The notes below the pieces were generated by a model, which saw only the letters and a program-made list of their open reading frames with translations, was not told the origin of the DNA and did not search any database. This document shows positions 39,943 through 48,017 of a DNA stretch of 64,000 nucleotides, piece after piece; position 1 is the stretch's first letter; each line of letters starts with the position of its first letter. This DNA comes from Streptomyces sp. ISL-43 (GTDB lineage: Bacteria; Actinomycetota; Actinomycetes; Streptomycetales; Streptomycetaceae). The position numbers were made by a program, and so were the translations under genes. Location: positions 62,001 to 126,000 of the forward strand of contig NZ_JAGGOT010000022.1 in assembly GCF_018614195.1 (NCBI RefSeq), read 5' to 3'.

Positions 39943-40791
39943 TCAGTTGGCCCTTGCCAGCAGCGGGATTCCCGAGACGCCGGACAGCGCCGGGGTTCCC
40001 TCCAGGTCGAGCTGTGGCGAGGAGTCGAGAACCGCGCGGTGCAGGAACTCGATGCTGGGTGAGGGGTCGAGCCCCAGAGTCTGGTTGAGAGAGGCGCGCA
40101 GTTGCCGGTAGACCATCAGGGCGTCGCTGCGCCGCCCGGCCCGGTAGAGCGCGAGCATCAGCTGCTCGTGCAGGGCCTCGTGCATGGGGTGCCGGGCCAC
40201 GAGCCCGGACAGTTCGCCGATGAGCTCATGGTGGCGGCCGAGCCTCAGGTCTGCCTCGATTCGCCGGTGAAGCACGCTCATGCGCGACTCGTCGAGCCGG
40301 GTGGCCTCGACCTCGAGCAGCACACCGCACTGGACGTCGGCCAGAGCGCGGCCGTGCCACAGGGACAGGGCCTGGCCGAAGTACGCGGAGGACCCGACCC
40401 AGTCGCCCTGGTCCAGGGCGCGGTGGCCGGCCGAGGACAGGGCGTCGAACTCCTGGGCGTCGATGAGTCCGCCCTGGGTGTCCAGCCGGTACCCGCCCGG
40501 TTCGGTGACCAGGACGCTCTTGGCGCCGCGGGGCAGTCCCGCGCCGACCGGCTCGTCGGCCAGTGCCGCCCCTATGAGGTGGCGGATCTGGAGGATGTAC
40601 GTCTGCAGGGTGGTCTGCACGCTGCGCGGGGGGCTTTCGCCCCAGACCTCCTCCACGAGCGAGGCGACCGAGACGACCTGGTCGGCCTGGAGGGCGAGCA
40701 GCGCGAACACCTTGCGCGGCTTGACGGCCGTCAGGTGAAGGGGAACACCGGACTGGGTGGCTCGAAAGGGCCCGAGCACGCTGATGTCCAT
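39943..40791 (-). CDS. SARP-family pathway activator (first)
   Basis: A 282-residue SARP: N-terminal OmpR-type winged helix (MDISVLGPFRATQSGVPLHL, KPRKVFALLALQADQVVSVASLVEEVWG, TTLQTYILQIRHLIGAAL) and the bacterial transcriptional activation domain from about residue 105. It lacks the NB-ARC/TPR extension of large SARPs. Such activators bind 11-bp spaced heptamers, and several arrays of that kind occur in this window. It lies between the thioesterase and ACP genes, leftward, so it probably autoregulates its own operon. Confidence 0.95.
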   Translation of the reverse strand: MDISVLGPFRATQSGVPLHLTAVKPRKVFALLALQADQVVSVASLVEEVWGESPPRSVQTTLQTYILQIRHLIGAALADEPVGAGLPRGAKSVLVTEPGGYRLDTQGGLIDAQEFDALSSAGHRALDQGDWVGSSAYFGQALSLWHGRALADVQCGVLLEVEATRLDESRMSVLHRRIEADLRLGRHHELIGELSGLVARHPMHEALHEQLMLALYRAGRRSDALMVYRQLRASLNQTLGLDPSPSIEFLHRAVLDSSPQLDLEGTPALSGVSGIPLLARAN

Positions 40792-40842
40792 GCCTAGAAC
40801 AACTCCTTGTGGTTGGGGTGTCCGCCTCGCCGCCGCAGCGGC

Positions 40843-41637
40843 TCAGCTCGCCACCGGCGGAAGCGGCGAAACTGGGCCGGACACCGATGCGGCGTTCAGC
40901 GTTTCCCCGACGAGCCGGGGCAGTTCGGCTCCGCGTACGAAGAAGTGGGCCCCGGGCAGGGTCCACAGCCGGAACCCCGCCGTCGTGCAGTGCCGCCAGG
41001 CGGCGACCTCGGCCTCGGCGACCATCCGGTCGTCGGCTCCGGCGAAGGCCGTCAGGGGGCAGGGCAGCGGGAGGACCGGTGCGGAGCGCAGGCTGCGGGC
41101 GAGGCGCAGGTCGGACCGCAGGGTGTCCAAGGTCATGGCGAGCCAGCCGGGCCGCGCGAGCAGTTCCCGCGGCAGGCTGTCCTCGTCCCCGAGCGCCTTG
41201 ACGAGTTCCTCGTCGGGGGCGTCCGGGAGCAGGGCCCGGGCACCGTCGAGCACGGCGGACGGCAGCTGGGGTGCGGGGCTGGCACCGGCCATCACCATCA
41301 GGGGCGGCCGGCGCCCGGTGCGCACCAGGTGCTCCGCGAAGCGGTAGGCGACCATCGCGCCGAGGCTGTGGCCGTAGAAGGCGTACGGCTCGGGGCCGTC
41401 GAGGAGGTCCCCGAGGTCTTCGGTCAGTTCCCGGATCAGCTGGTCCCCGTCGGTGATCCGCGGTTCCCGCAGCCGGGATTCACGGCCGGGCAGCCGTACG
41501 GGCAGGACGCTCACGCCCGGTCCGACGGAGCGCCGCCATCCGGCGAAGGTCATGGCTCCCGCACCCGCGTGGTGGAAGCAGAACAGTCGGATACCGGCCG
41601 GACCGGCCGGCGGACGTACCGCGAGATATCGATGCAC
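40843..41637 (-). CDS. type II thioesterase
   Basis: A 264-residue alpha/beta-hydrolase thioesterase. It has RLFCFHHAGAGAMTFAGW (oxyanion region), the nucleophile elbow YGHSLGAMVAY, a lid region, CPLTAFAGADDRMV near the catalytic Asp and the final His in LPGAHFFV. Type II thioesterases remove wrong or stalled acyl groups from carrier proteins. It stands with the phosphopantetheinyl transferase, second ACP and acyl-CoA dehydrogenase, so its target may be the starter ACP. Confidence 0.93.
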   Translation of the reverse strand: MHRYLAVRPPAGPAGIRLFCFHHAGAGAMTFAGWRRSVGPGVSVLPVRLPGRESRLREPRITDGDQLIRELTEDLGDLLDGPEPYAFYGHSLGAMVAYRFAEHLVRTGRRPPLMVMAGASPAPQLPSAVLDGARALLPDAPDEELVKALGDEDSLPRELLARPGWLAMTLDTLRSDLRLARSLRSAPVLPLPCPLTAFAGADDRMVAEAEVAAWRHCTTAGFRLWTLPGAHFFVRGAELPRLVGETLNAASVSGPVSPLPPVAS

Positions 41638-41714
41638 CCGTGACTCCCCTTCCCCTCGATGACCGCTTGGTCGGCTGCGGGATCAGAGGGTCACCGCCCC
41701 ACCTCGCCCGTGGC

Positions 41715-42536
41715 TCAATTCCAGCTGGAGCGGGGGTCGTCGAGCACCGGCAGCAGGGGTAGCACGCCGCTGGATCCGTCCCTGGCGTCGAAGCCCGGGT
41801 CGTAGAGCGCGGCACTGACCGTGTAGGACTCCACGGTCTGCCAGCTGTGGAAGGTCCACTCCCATCCGGTGCCCGGCGTGCCGTCGGGCCGGAGCATCTG
41901 CACGCGCTGGTCCCGCGGTCCGAATCCGAACTCGGTGAAGCGGAAGCGCAGTCCCTGGCCGATGGCCTTGCTGTACGCCTCCTTGAGCGTCCACAGCCGC
42001 ACCAGCTCGCGGTTGCGCTGGTCTTCCGGGACCTGCTCCAGCGCTTCGAGCTCGTACGGGGTGCACACCTGGCGTTCCGTGCCGAGTCCAAGCATCCGGC
42101 GGTCCTCGGACTCGGTGTCCACGCCGATGCGGCCGTACCGGCTCAGGCCCACCACCAGCAGCCCCTCGGTGTGGCTCAGGCTGATGTCCAGCTGGTCGAT
42201 GCCGCGCAGGTGCGGGCGTCCGCCGATCTTGTAGGCCAGTTCGAGTTCGCTGGGCCGCGCGCCGAGCACCGCGCCGGCGGCGGACTTCAGCAGCAGCCGC
42301 GACGCGACGAACCGGGAGCGGTTCTGCGCGTGGGTCATCTGCTGCATCCGCCGGTGGTCGGGTCCGAGGTCGGCGGCGAGGTCCGGCGAGCCGAGGTCCG
42401 CCGGCAGCCAGTCGTCGACGGCCGCGTACACCACGCAGGTGCCGCGCCGGGCCATCTCCCGGCGTACGGGATCCCAGGAGTGCGCCGGCCCGCGGTGGCG
42501 CATCGGGCTCATGACCGAGTTCCCCTGGCCGCTCAT
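41715..42536 (-). CDS. Sfp-type 4'-phosphopantetheinyl transferase
   Basis: 273 residues from ATG 42536 (GTG 42539 and ATG 42512 are alternatives; no strong ribosome site decides). Motifs: the substrate loop NRSRFVASRLLLKSA, GGRPHLRG, DISLSHTEGLLVVGLS, GRIGVDTESEDR with the Mg-binding Asp and Glu, and LVRLWTLKEAYSKAIGQGL with the catalytic WxxKEAYxK. It converts apo-ACPs to holo form. It overlaps the second ACP gene, its likely substrate, by ATGA. Confidence 0.94.
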   Translation of the reverse strand: MSGQGNSVMSPMRHRGPAHSWDPVRREMARRGTCVVYAAVDDWLPADLGSPDLAADLGPDHRRMQQMTHAQNRSRFVASRLLLKSAAGAVLGARPSELELAYKIGGRPHLRGIDQLDISLSHTEGLLVVGLSRYGRIGVDTESEDRRMLGLGTERQVCTPYELEALEQVPEDQRNRELVRLWTLKEAYSKAIGQGLRFRFTEFGFGPRDQRVQMLRPDGTPGTGWEWTFHSWQTVESYTVSAALYDPGFDARDGSSGVLPLLPVLDDPRSSWN

Positions 42537-42805
42537 CACGACACCGGGAGCCCGGCGAGGCGCTCCACGCGGTCGGCGAGCTGTCCGAAGGTCGCGGCGC
42601 CGGACAGTACGTCGGACAGGGGCAGCTCCCGCAGGGCGGGGTAGCGCAGTTCCAGTCGGCACTTGAGCTCGATCACCATCACCGAGTCCAGGCCCAGGTC
42701 GTCCTGGAGGTGGAGGTCGAGGGCGGCCGGCCGCGCGGACGGCGGCCGGCCCAGCACCCGTTCGATCTCGTCCCACACCGCTGTGACCACTGCGGGATTG
42801 CTCAT
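42536..42805 (-). CDS. second acyl carrier protein
   Basis: An 89-residue carrier protein distinct from the minimal-PKS ACP: the Ser is in DDLGLDSVMVIELK, the form found in PKS/NRPS loading and FAAL-partner carriers. It follows the acyl-CoA dehydrogenase gene by 33 bp and precedes the phosphopantetheinyl transferase. Together with the fatty acyl-AMP ligase at 46.2 kb it could hold an acyl starter or side chain for desaturation by the dehydrogenase. Confidence 0.92.
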   Translation of the reverse strand: MSNPAVVTAVWDEIERVLGRPPSARPAALDLHLQDDLGLDSVMVIELKCRLELRYPALRELPLSDVLSGAATFGQLADRVERLAGLPVS

Positions 42806-42838
42806 GTCGTCTCTCCGGAAGGTTGGGAGCGGGGCTGC

Positions 42839-44575
42839 TCAGCCGATGGCGGTCGAGTAGAGGTCGTAGCTGCGGGCGTCGTCGAAGCGGTGCAGCAGCT
42901 CGGCGAGCAGGTGTTCCTCGCCGAGCGGAAGGATCTTGGCCGCGGTCTTGTCCAGCCGGCCCGCGATCCGGGTCAGTGCCATCGCGGCCCAGGCGGGGTC
43001 GGCGAGGAAACCGGAGCCGTCCTGGTGGCGCCACACCCCCAGGCAGGCGGCGCCCGCGACGATCAGCGCGTACCGGTCGGCCATGGCGTACGCCCGCGGG
43101 CTCACGGGGTGGCCCCTGGGCTGTCCGGCCAGCTCCGCGCAGGAGGCCAGGAGCACGCGCAGCTGCTCGGTGAGCACGGCGGTCGACTCCGCGAGGGCCG
43201 CCCCGAGCTCGCCGCCCGCCGCGGCCGCGTGCCGTGCGGAGCGCAGGAGCGAGGCGAGCAGGGAGTCGCCGCGGGCGGGGGGCAGGGGACCCTCGTGCCG
43301 GTAGTCGGGCAGGTCCGCGTCGAACGGCCTGAAGAGCGGGGCGGGCGCCTCGTCGTCCGCGGACACCGCCACCTCTCCGAGCCGCAGCAGGTGGGCGACG
43401 ATGACCGCCCGGCTGGAGGCGGTGCCCGCGCTGCCGAGGCCGATCATCGGCAGGTCGCGGGCCGTCTTCTGGAAGGTTCCGTAACTGCCGCTCCTGGCGT
43501 AGGACTCGGCGCCGAGCACGATGGAGAGGTCGTACACGGCCTCGTTGAGCACGGTCGGCAGCTGGTACTTGGCGACCGCGCCCAGCAGCCGGCTCTCGGC
43601 GGGCAGCAGGTGCACCGACCGGGTGGTGACGAGCGAGACGCAGTCGCTGATGAGCAGGTCCGTGAAGGCGTCGACCAGGGCGGTCCGCGTCCGCGCGGTG
43701 TGCAGCGAGGCGCGGCTGCGGGAGCGGTGCGAGCGCGCGAAGGCCGTCGTCGTGCGCAGCGCGGTGTCCGCGCATCCCAGGGCCATGGACAGGCCGGTGC
43801 TGCGGGTCAGGGGGAAGGCGCGCTCGGCGAGCTGCGCACCCGCGCCCGGGGCGCCGATCAGGAGCTCGCGGTCCAGGTGATGCCCGTCGAATTCGAGCCC
43901 CTGGACCACGCAGCCCCGGATGCCGACGGTCCTGCGGCGGGGCAGCAGGCCCAGGTTCGCGCCGCCGGGGCTGTCGGGGCCCGGCATGAGGAAGGCGCTG
44001 AGTTCTCCTCGCGCGGCGCCCGGGGTGTGGGCGAAGAGTACGAGCGACTGCGCCGACGCCGCGCTGTTGAGGGCCTCCTTGCGACCGGACAGCAGGAACC
44101 CCCCGCCGTCCGGCCGCGCGGTGAGCCGGTTGGCCAGGAAGTCGTTGCCCTGCGGCGGCTCGGGGTAGGCGCAGGCCATCCGGCCGCCGCCCAGCAGCAG
44201 TTCGGCCGTGTCGCGGCGCTGGTCCTGCGTACCGTCGGCCCATACGACCACGGAGGCCATGTACGACGTCAGCCCGTAGCCCAGGCCCAGGGCCGCGTCG
44301 CGGCGGAACACCGCGCGCAGCACCCGGGACAGCGCGTCCAGCCGGTCGAGCCGGCCCCCGAGCTCCCGAGGTACGAACTCCGCGTTGAGTCCGAACCGGT
44401 CGAGCAGCCGTTCCGCGGCCGGCAGCAGCCGGCCGCGGTCGTCGGCGGCGAGGAACTGCTCGGCGCCCAGGGGGTTGCCCGGGTCTTCGAGATCCCCGAA
44501 TTCGTGCTCGAGCCGCGCGATGCGTTCCTGGACGGCGGCCTCCGAGGAGTCCGCCCTGTTCGTCACCGTCGTCAT
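42839..44575 (-). CDS. acyl-CoA dehydrogenase-family protein (acyl-ACP oxidation candidate)
   Basis: 578 residues from ATG 44575, preceded by GGAGAG. It is longer than standard acyl-CoA dehydrogenases of about 380 residues; the extra length is in the C-terminal helices. Features: helical N domain with FVPRELGGRLDRLDALSRVLR, the flavin strand ACAYPEPPQGNDFLANRLTARPDGGGFLLSGRKEALNSA, and GTASSRAVIVAHLLRLGEV in the helical core. Related dehydrogenases in lipopeptide clusters (enduracidin, ramoplanin) desaturate acyl-ACP. In this operon it sits between a small unknown protein and ACP-2, supporting an ACP-bound substrate. The catalytic base could not be assigned by eye. Confidence 0.82.
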   Translation of the reverse strand: MTTVTNRADSSEAAVQERIARLEHEFGDLEDPGNPLGAEQFLAADDRGRLLPAAERLLDRFGLNAEFVPRELGGRLDRLDALSRVLRAVFRRDAALGLGYGLTSYMASVVVWADGTQDQRRDTAELLLGGGRMACAYPEPPQGNDFLANRLTARPDGGGFLLSGRKEALNSAASAQSLVLFAHTPGAARGELSAFLMPGPDSPGGANLGLLPRRRTVGIRGCVVQGLEFDGHHLDRELLIGAPGAGAQLAERAFPLTRSTGLSMALGCADTALRTTTAFARSHRSRSRASLHTARTRTALVDAFTDLLISDCVSLVTTRSVHLLPAESRLLGAVAKYQLPTVLNEAVYDLSIVLGAESYARSGSYGTFQKTARDLPMIGLGSAGTASSRAVIVAHLLRLGEVAVSADDEAPAPLFRPFDADLPDYRHEGPLPPARGDSLLASLLRSARHAAAAGGELGAALAESTAVLTEQLRVLLASCAELAGQPRGHPVSPRAYAMADRYALIVAGAACLGVWRHQDGSGFLADPAWAAMALTRIAGRLDKTAAKILPLGEEHLLAELLHRFDDARSYDLYSTAIG

Positions 44576-44629
44576 GGCTCTCTCCGTCCTCAACATGCGG
44601 CCCACAGGACTCTGCTTAACCGGCCCGGC

Positions 44630-44863
44630 TCAAGAGGCCCTCAAGGTCTCCAGGTCAGGGTGGATCCCGTCGCCCCCACCGACCGGGACCGGCTCCTGCC
44701 ACGGGGGTGGGGGAAGCGCCCCGCCCCGGATGTACTGGAGGCGGTACTGATCGGCCGGGAGCCAGAGGGATCCGTAGGCCACCAGGGCGTTCCACACCGG
44801 CAGCAGGAGCCGCCGGACCACGATGTGGACGAAGGGGGGAGCGGGCGCTCTCGAAGCGGACAT
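44630..44863 (-). CDS. small protein of unknown function
   Basis: A 77-residue protein behind a convincing ribosome site (GAGGAAGGA, 8 bp before the ATG). It contains a hydrophobic amphipathic stretch (FVHIVVRRLLLPVWNALVAYGSLWL) and a Pro-rich tail (LPPPPWQEPVPVGGG). I recognise no family. It is the first gene of the leftward acyl-CoA dehydrogenase-ACP-PPTase-thioesterase operon. A membrane-associated helper of the dehydrogenase or a small chaperone-like subunit is possible; there is no direct evidence. Confidence 0.6.
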   Translation of the reverse strand: MSASRAPAPPFVHIVVRRLLLPVWNALVAYGSLWLPADQYRLQYIRGGALPPPPWQEPVPVGGGDGIHPDLETLRAS

Positions 44864-44953
44864 CGTCGCGTCCTTCCTCTTTTTTGAAGGGAAGGACCAC
44901 GGTCGTCCGCTTGCCTCGGCGGGGCCTCAAACAATCCTCGTGCGCACCCGCGC

Positions 44954-44985
44954 TCGAGTGGAACTCGAGCGGCCCGTGCTGACAT
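44954..44985 (+). promoter_or_regulatory. SARP-type promoter of the two-domain ABM gene
   Basis: TCGAGTG (44954-44960) and TCGAGCG (44965-44971) are spaced 11 bp, and exactly 8 bp later comes TGACAT (44980-44985) as -10. The heptamers match the published ActII-ORF4 consensus. Transcription would start near 44992, 37 nt before the ATG at 45029. Confidence 0.7.
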
Positions 44986-45028
44986 GCACAGAGGTTCCGC
45001 ACGTAGGGAACAGGAGGGGGTCCGGCCG

Positions 45029-45649
45029 ATGTCCCAGGCAGAGCGCGGCCGACAGGTGACGCTCGTCGAGCGGCTGACCACGACTGGGGATCCCTCCTCG
45101 TTCGAACGCGCGCTCGTCGCCTACGCGCGCCACCGGGAGTCCGCCAAGGGCTTCGAGGAGCTCGTGACGGCCGCCTGCGCCGACCGCCCCGGCAGCTACC
45201 TCCACCTGGACCGGTGGAGCTCGCTGGACCGGCTGCTGCAGGTCGGGCACGAGGCCGGCGAATCGCTGGCGCGGCTGCGCGGCCTCGGTTCGGGAACGGA
45301 CACCTCCTCCGAACTGATGGTCACCGTCGGTCGGATGACCGTCCGGAGCAAGATCTCCGACGCCTCCCACATCGTGCTGGTCCACGCCCTCCTCGACGGC
45401 GACCCGAAGCGGTTCGAGCTCGACTTCGGCTCCGTGGTCGGGCAGTGCGTACCGGACAGCGGTTTCGGCGGGAGCGATCTGCTGCGCTCGGCCACCGATC
45501 CCCGCACCTACACGGGTCTGCTGTGGTGGCTGGATCCCGAGGCCTGCGCGCGCGTGCGCCGCGGCGTCGGCTATCCGGACCGGCTGGCGAAGCTGGGGGC
45601 CTCGGCGCAGATCCGGGAAGAGACGGCCCGGCTCCTGCCGATGGTGTGA
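45029..45649 (+). CDS. two-domain ABM-like protein
   Basis: 206 residues from ATG 45029, with CAGGAGGGGG 9 bp before it. Two ABM-like halves can be seen: SSFERALVAYARHRESAKGFEELVTAACADRPGSYLHLDRWSSLDRLL, then SHIVLVHALLDGDPKRFELDFGSVVGQ... DPRTYTGLLWWLDPEACARVRR. Each has the strand-helix-strand pattern ending in a Trp-containing strand. Tandem ABM proteins are known as single-chain dimers. A role in oxidation or cyclisation of the polyketide is inferred. It stands alone behind a well-formed SARP-type promoter. Confidence 0.7.
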   Translation: MSQAERGRQVTLVERLTTTGDPSSFERALVAYARHRESAKGFEELVTAACADRPGSYLHLDRWSSLDRLLQVGHEAGESLARLRGLGSGTDTSSELMVTVGRMTVRSKISDASHIVLVHALLDGDPKRFELDFGSVVGQCVPDSGFGGSDLLRSATDPRTYTGLLWWLDPEACARVRRGVGYPDRLAKLGASAQIREETARLLPMV

Positions 45650-45693
45650 GAGCGGGCTCGACGGCCGCGGCCGGCCGCGTCGCGCACCCCGGC

Positions 45694-45836
45694 TCGAGCG
45701 GAAGTCACCCGGGACTCACCCCGGACTCCCCCGGCGCTCCTGCGGGACTCCTGCCGCGCTCTCCCGGCGCTCTTGCGGCCCTCCCCCGGGACGAGCGCCG
45801 CCGTGCGAGCCCCGTGCGAGCGGGTCGGAGCAGCAT
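45694..45836 (+). repeat. array of 11-bp direct repeats upstream of the carboxylase epsilon gene
   Basis: From 45694 nine consecutive 11-bp units each begin with TC: TCGAGCGGAAG, TCACCCGGGAC, TCACCCCGGAC, TCCCCCGGCGC, TCCTGCGGGAC, TCCTGCCGCGC, TCTCCCGGCGC, TCTTGCGGCCC and TCCCCCGGGAC (ends 45792). After one degenerate unit the same register continues with TGCGAGCCCCG (45804) and TGCGAGCGGGT (45815). GCGAGCG (45816-45822) is 8 bp before CAGCAT (45831-45836), a -10-like box that ends 6 bp before the ATG at 45843. Other SARP-type arrays in the window have two to four units. One turn of B-DNA per unit would place all copies on one face of the helix. Confidence 0.75.
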
Positions 45837-45842
45837 CGGAAC

Positions 45843-46061
45843 ATGGATGAGCCGACCGATGCGCAGCCTCGTTTCACCGTCCTTCGCGGGCAGCCGGACG
45901 CCGAGGAACTCGCGGCCCTGACGGCCGTACTGTGCGCCTGCCTGCGGGCACCGGCGCAGGACGGGGACGGGGACGGGGCACAGGAGGCCGCGGCGGAAGC
46001 CGCGCCCTGGGGCGGCCGGCGCCGCCACCGCCCCCGGGTCGGCTGGACGAGCCACACCTGA
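45843..46061 (+). CDS. acyl-CoA carboxylase epsilon subunit
   Basis: A 72-residue protein with the signature of actinobacterial carboxylase epsilon subunits: FTVLRGQPDAEELAALTAVL, then an acidic/Ala-rich linker and a C-terminal RRHRPRVGW. AccE binds and stabilises the carboxyltransferase/biotin carboxylase complex. The partner carboxyltransferase is encoded 9 kb away at 54.98 kb. No Shine-Dalgarno site is evident, and the -10-like CAGCAT ends 6 bp before the ATG, so the mRNA may be leaderless. Confidence 0.87.
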   Translation: MDEPTDAQPRFTVLRGQPDAEELAALTAVLCACLRAPAQDGDGDGAQEAAAEAAPWGGRRRHRPRVGWTSHT

Positions 46062-46112
46062 CCTCGGACCCATCGGGCTACCGGAGACACGGCCAGCGGG
46101 TCCCAGTGACGG

Positions 46113-46164
46113 TCGAGCGTCCTCAGCGAGGGTCGAGTGACCTTCGAGAGGGCGCACCTACGTT
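46113..46164 (+). promoter_or_regulatory. SARP-type promoter of the fatty acyl-AMP ligase gene
   Basis: TCGAGTG (46133-46139) and TCGAGAG (46144-46150) are 11 bp apart; 8 bp later comes TACGTT (46159-46164), a good -10. A further heptamer TCGAGCG lies at 46113 and a CTCAGCG unit at 46122 in the 11-bp register. This is the best-formed SARP promoter in the window; the predicted start is near 46171. Confidence 0.75.
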
Positions 46165-46243
46165 CCTGCTCCGGGCGGGAGCGCGGCACCGACGGCAAGA
46201 GTGTGCCCGCTGTGCCCACAAGACATTGCCAGGGGGACCCGGA

Positions 46244-47977
46244 ATGACCGACGACTACCGCAGTTTCACCGAACTGATGCTCGAAAGAGCCCGGCAGGCA
46301 CCCGAGCGCGAGGCACTCGTCCTGCCGCCGGACAGCGACGAGACCGGACGTCCCGTATCGGTGTCCTACCGCTCGCTCGACGCCTCCGCGCGCGGGCTCG
46401 CCGGCTGGCTCCAGGAGCGCGGTGCCGCCGGGGAGCGGGTGATGCTGCTGCACGCCTCCCGCCACCAGTTCGCCGTGTCCTTCCTGGCCTGCCTGTACGC
46501 GGGCGCGATCGCCGTGCCGGTCCCGCCGACCGGCGGCCGCAGCCACCACGAGGAGCGGGTCGCCGGCATCCTGAAGGAGGCGGCTCCCTGCGCCGTCCTG
46601 ACCGATGCCGCGCTCGCCCCCGGGATCTCCCGGATGCTGGCCGACCGGGGGCAGGGCCAGATCCCCTGCCTGGCCGCCGACGCCGTACCGCGGCACGCCG
46701 AGTGGCAGCTTCCCGAGCTGGGGCGCGACAGCATCGCCTACCTCCAGTACACCTCGGGGTCCACCGGCAACCCGCGCGGCGTCGTCGTCACGCACGGCAA
46801 TCTGCTCGCCAACCAGGAGGCGCTCGGGCGGATGCTCGGCACCGGGCCGGGCTCCCGGGTCGGCGGCTGGCTGCCGCTGCACCACGACATGGGCCTCGTA
46901 GGCCAGTTGCTGCACCCGCTGTGGCTGGGCGGCACCTCGGTGATGATCACGCCCGAGGCCTTCGTCAAACGCCCCGTGCGCTGGCTGGAGGCCATCAGCC
47001 GGTACGGGATCGAAGTCAGCGGCGCACCGGACTTCGCGTACGGCCTGTGCGTGCGGCGGGTCACCGACGAGCAGCTCGAGGGCATCGACCTGTCCAACTG
47101 GCGGATCGCCGTCTCGGGCGGGGAGCCGGTGTACGCCGAGACCCGCCGGGCCTTCCTCGACCGGTTCGCCTCCGCGGGGATGCGGCCCGAGGCGATGCGG
47201 GCCGCGTACGGCCTGGCCGAGGCGACCTTGCTGGTGGCGGGCGGACCCGCCGACGGCGAGCCCATGACCGTGGACGCCGACGCGCTGGAACAGCGCCGGA
47301 TACGCGCTCCGCGCCCCGGCAAGCCCGTGCGCACCCTGGCCTCCAGCGGTACGCCCGACAGCGCGACCGAGGTCCTGATCGTGGACCCGGACACGCTGGA
47401 GGTGCTCCCGGAGGGCCGAGTAGGTGAGATATGGGTGTCGGGGCCGGGTGTCGCGCAGGGCTACTGGCGCGACCGCGCGGCCACCGCCGAACGCTTCGAC
47501 GTCTGCGCCGACGGCCTGCCCGGCCGGCTGCGGACAGGGGACTTCGGGGTTCTGCACGACGGGAACCTGCACGTCACCGGCCGGCTGCGGGACATGATCG
47601 TGGTCGCCGGCCGCAATCTGTACCCCCAGGACCTCGAGCACACCGTGCAGCGGATCAGTGCCCTGTTCGGCACGGGAACGGCGTTCGCCGTGCCCGGGGA
47701 GCGCGAACGGATCGTGCTGGTACAGGAGTTGCGTACGAACAAGCGCTACGCGCTCGACCTGGAAGCGATCGCCAAGGGCGTCCAGAACTGCCTCGCCGAG
47801 GAGTTCGACGTCTCGGTGAGCGGGGTCCTGCTGGTACGGCCCGGCACGGTGCGGCGCACCACCAGCGGAAAGGTGGAGCGGACGGCGATGCGCCAGCTGT
47901 TCCTCAGCGGCCGGATCCGGCCGCTGTACCAGCACCTCGACAACGAACTGAAGGTACCGGCCGAGCCGTCGCGCTAA
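46244..47977 (+). CDS. fatty acyl-AMP ligase (FAAL-type)
   Basis: A 577-residue ANL ligase with FAAL hallmarks: QYTSGSTGNPRGVVVTHGNL, WLPLHHDMGLVGQLLHPLWLG, YGLAEATLLV, RTGDFGVLHDGNLHVTGRLRDMIVVAGRNLYPQDLEHTV and the terminal TTSGKVERTAMR with the catalytic Lys. FAALs pass the acyl-AMP to a carrier protein rather than to CoA. The next gene encodes an ACP domain, so transfer there or to ACP-2 at 42.5 kb is likely. Expected role: load a fatty or related acid as a starter unit or side chain. Confidence 0.9.
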   Translation: MTDDYRSFTELMLERARQAPEREALVLPPDSDETGRPVSVSYRSLDASARGLAGWLQERGAAGERVMLLHASRHQFAVSFLACLYAGAIAVPVPPTGGRSHHEERVAGILKEAAPCAVLTDAALAPGISRMLADRGQGQIPCLAADAVPRHAEWQLPELGRDSIAYLQYTSGSTGNPRGVVVTHGNLLANQEALGRMLGTGPGSRVGGWLPLHHDMGLVGQLLHPLWLGGTSVMITPEAFVKRPVRWLEAISRYGIEVSGAPDFAYGLCVRRVTDEQLEGIDLSNWRIAVSGGEPVYAETRRAFLDRFASAGMRPEAMRAAYGLAEATLLVAGGPADGEPMTVDADALEQRRIRAPRPGKPVRTLASSGTPDSATEVLIVDPDTLEVLPEGRVGEIWVSGPGVAQGYWRDRAATAERFDVCADGLPGRLRTGDFGVLHDGNLHVTGRLRDMIVVAGRNLYPQDLEHTVQRISALFGTGTAFAVPGERERIVLVQELRTNKRYALDLEAIAKGVQNCLAEEFDVSVSGVLLVRPGTVRRTTSGKVERTAMRQLFLSGRIRPLYQHLDNELKVPAEPSR

Positions 47978-48017
47978 AGGCGGACAGTGCGGCCATCGAG
48001 TTGGAAGGGAGCTGGAC

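Noticed and set aside
45694..45792. CRISPR array or coding minisatellite
   Set aside because: Units are 11 bp without spacers and vary in sequence, so not CRISPR. No frame through them has a plausible start; position and period fit an operator array.
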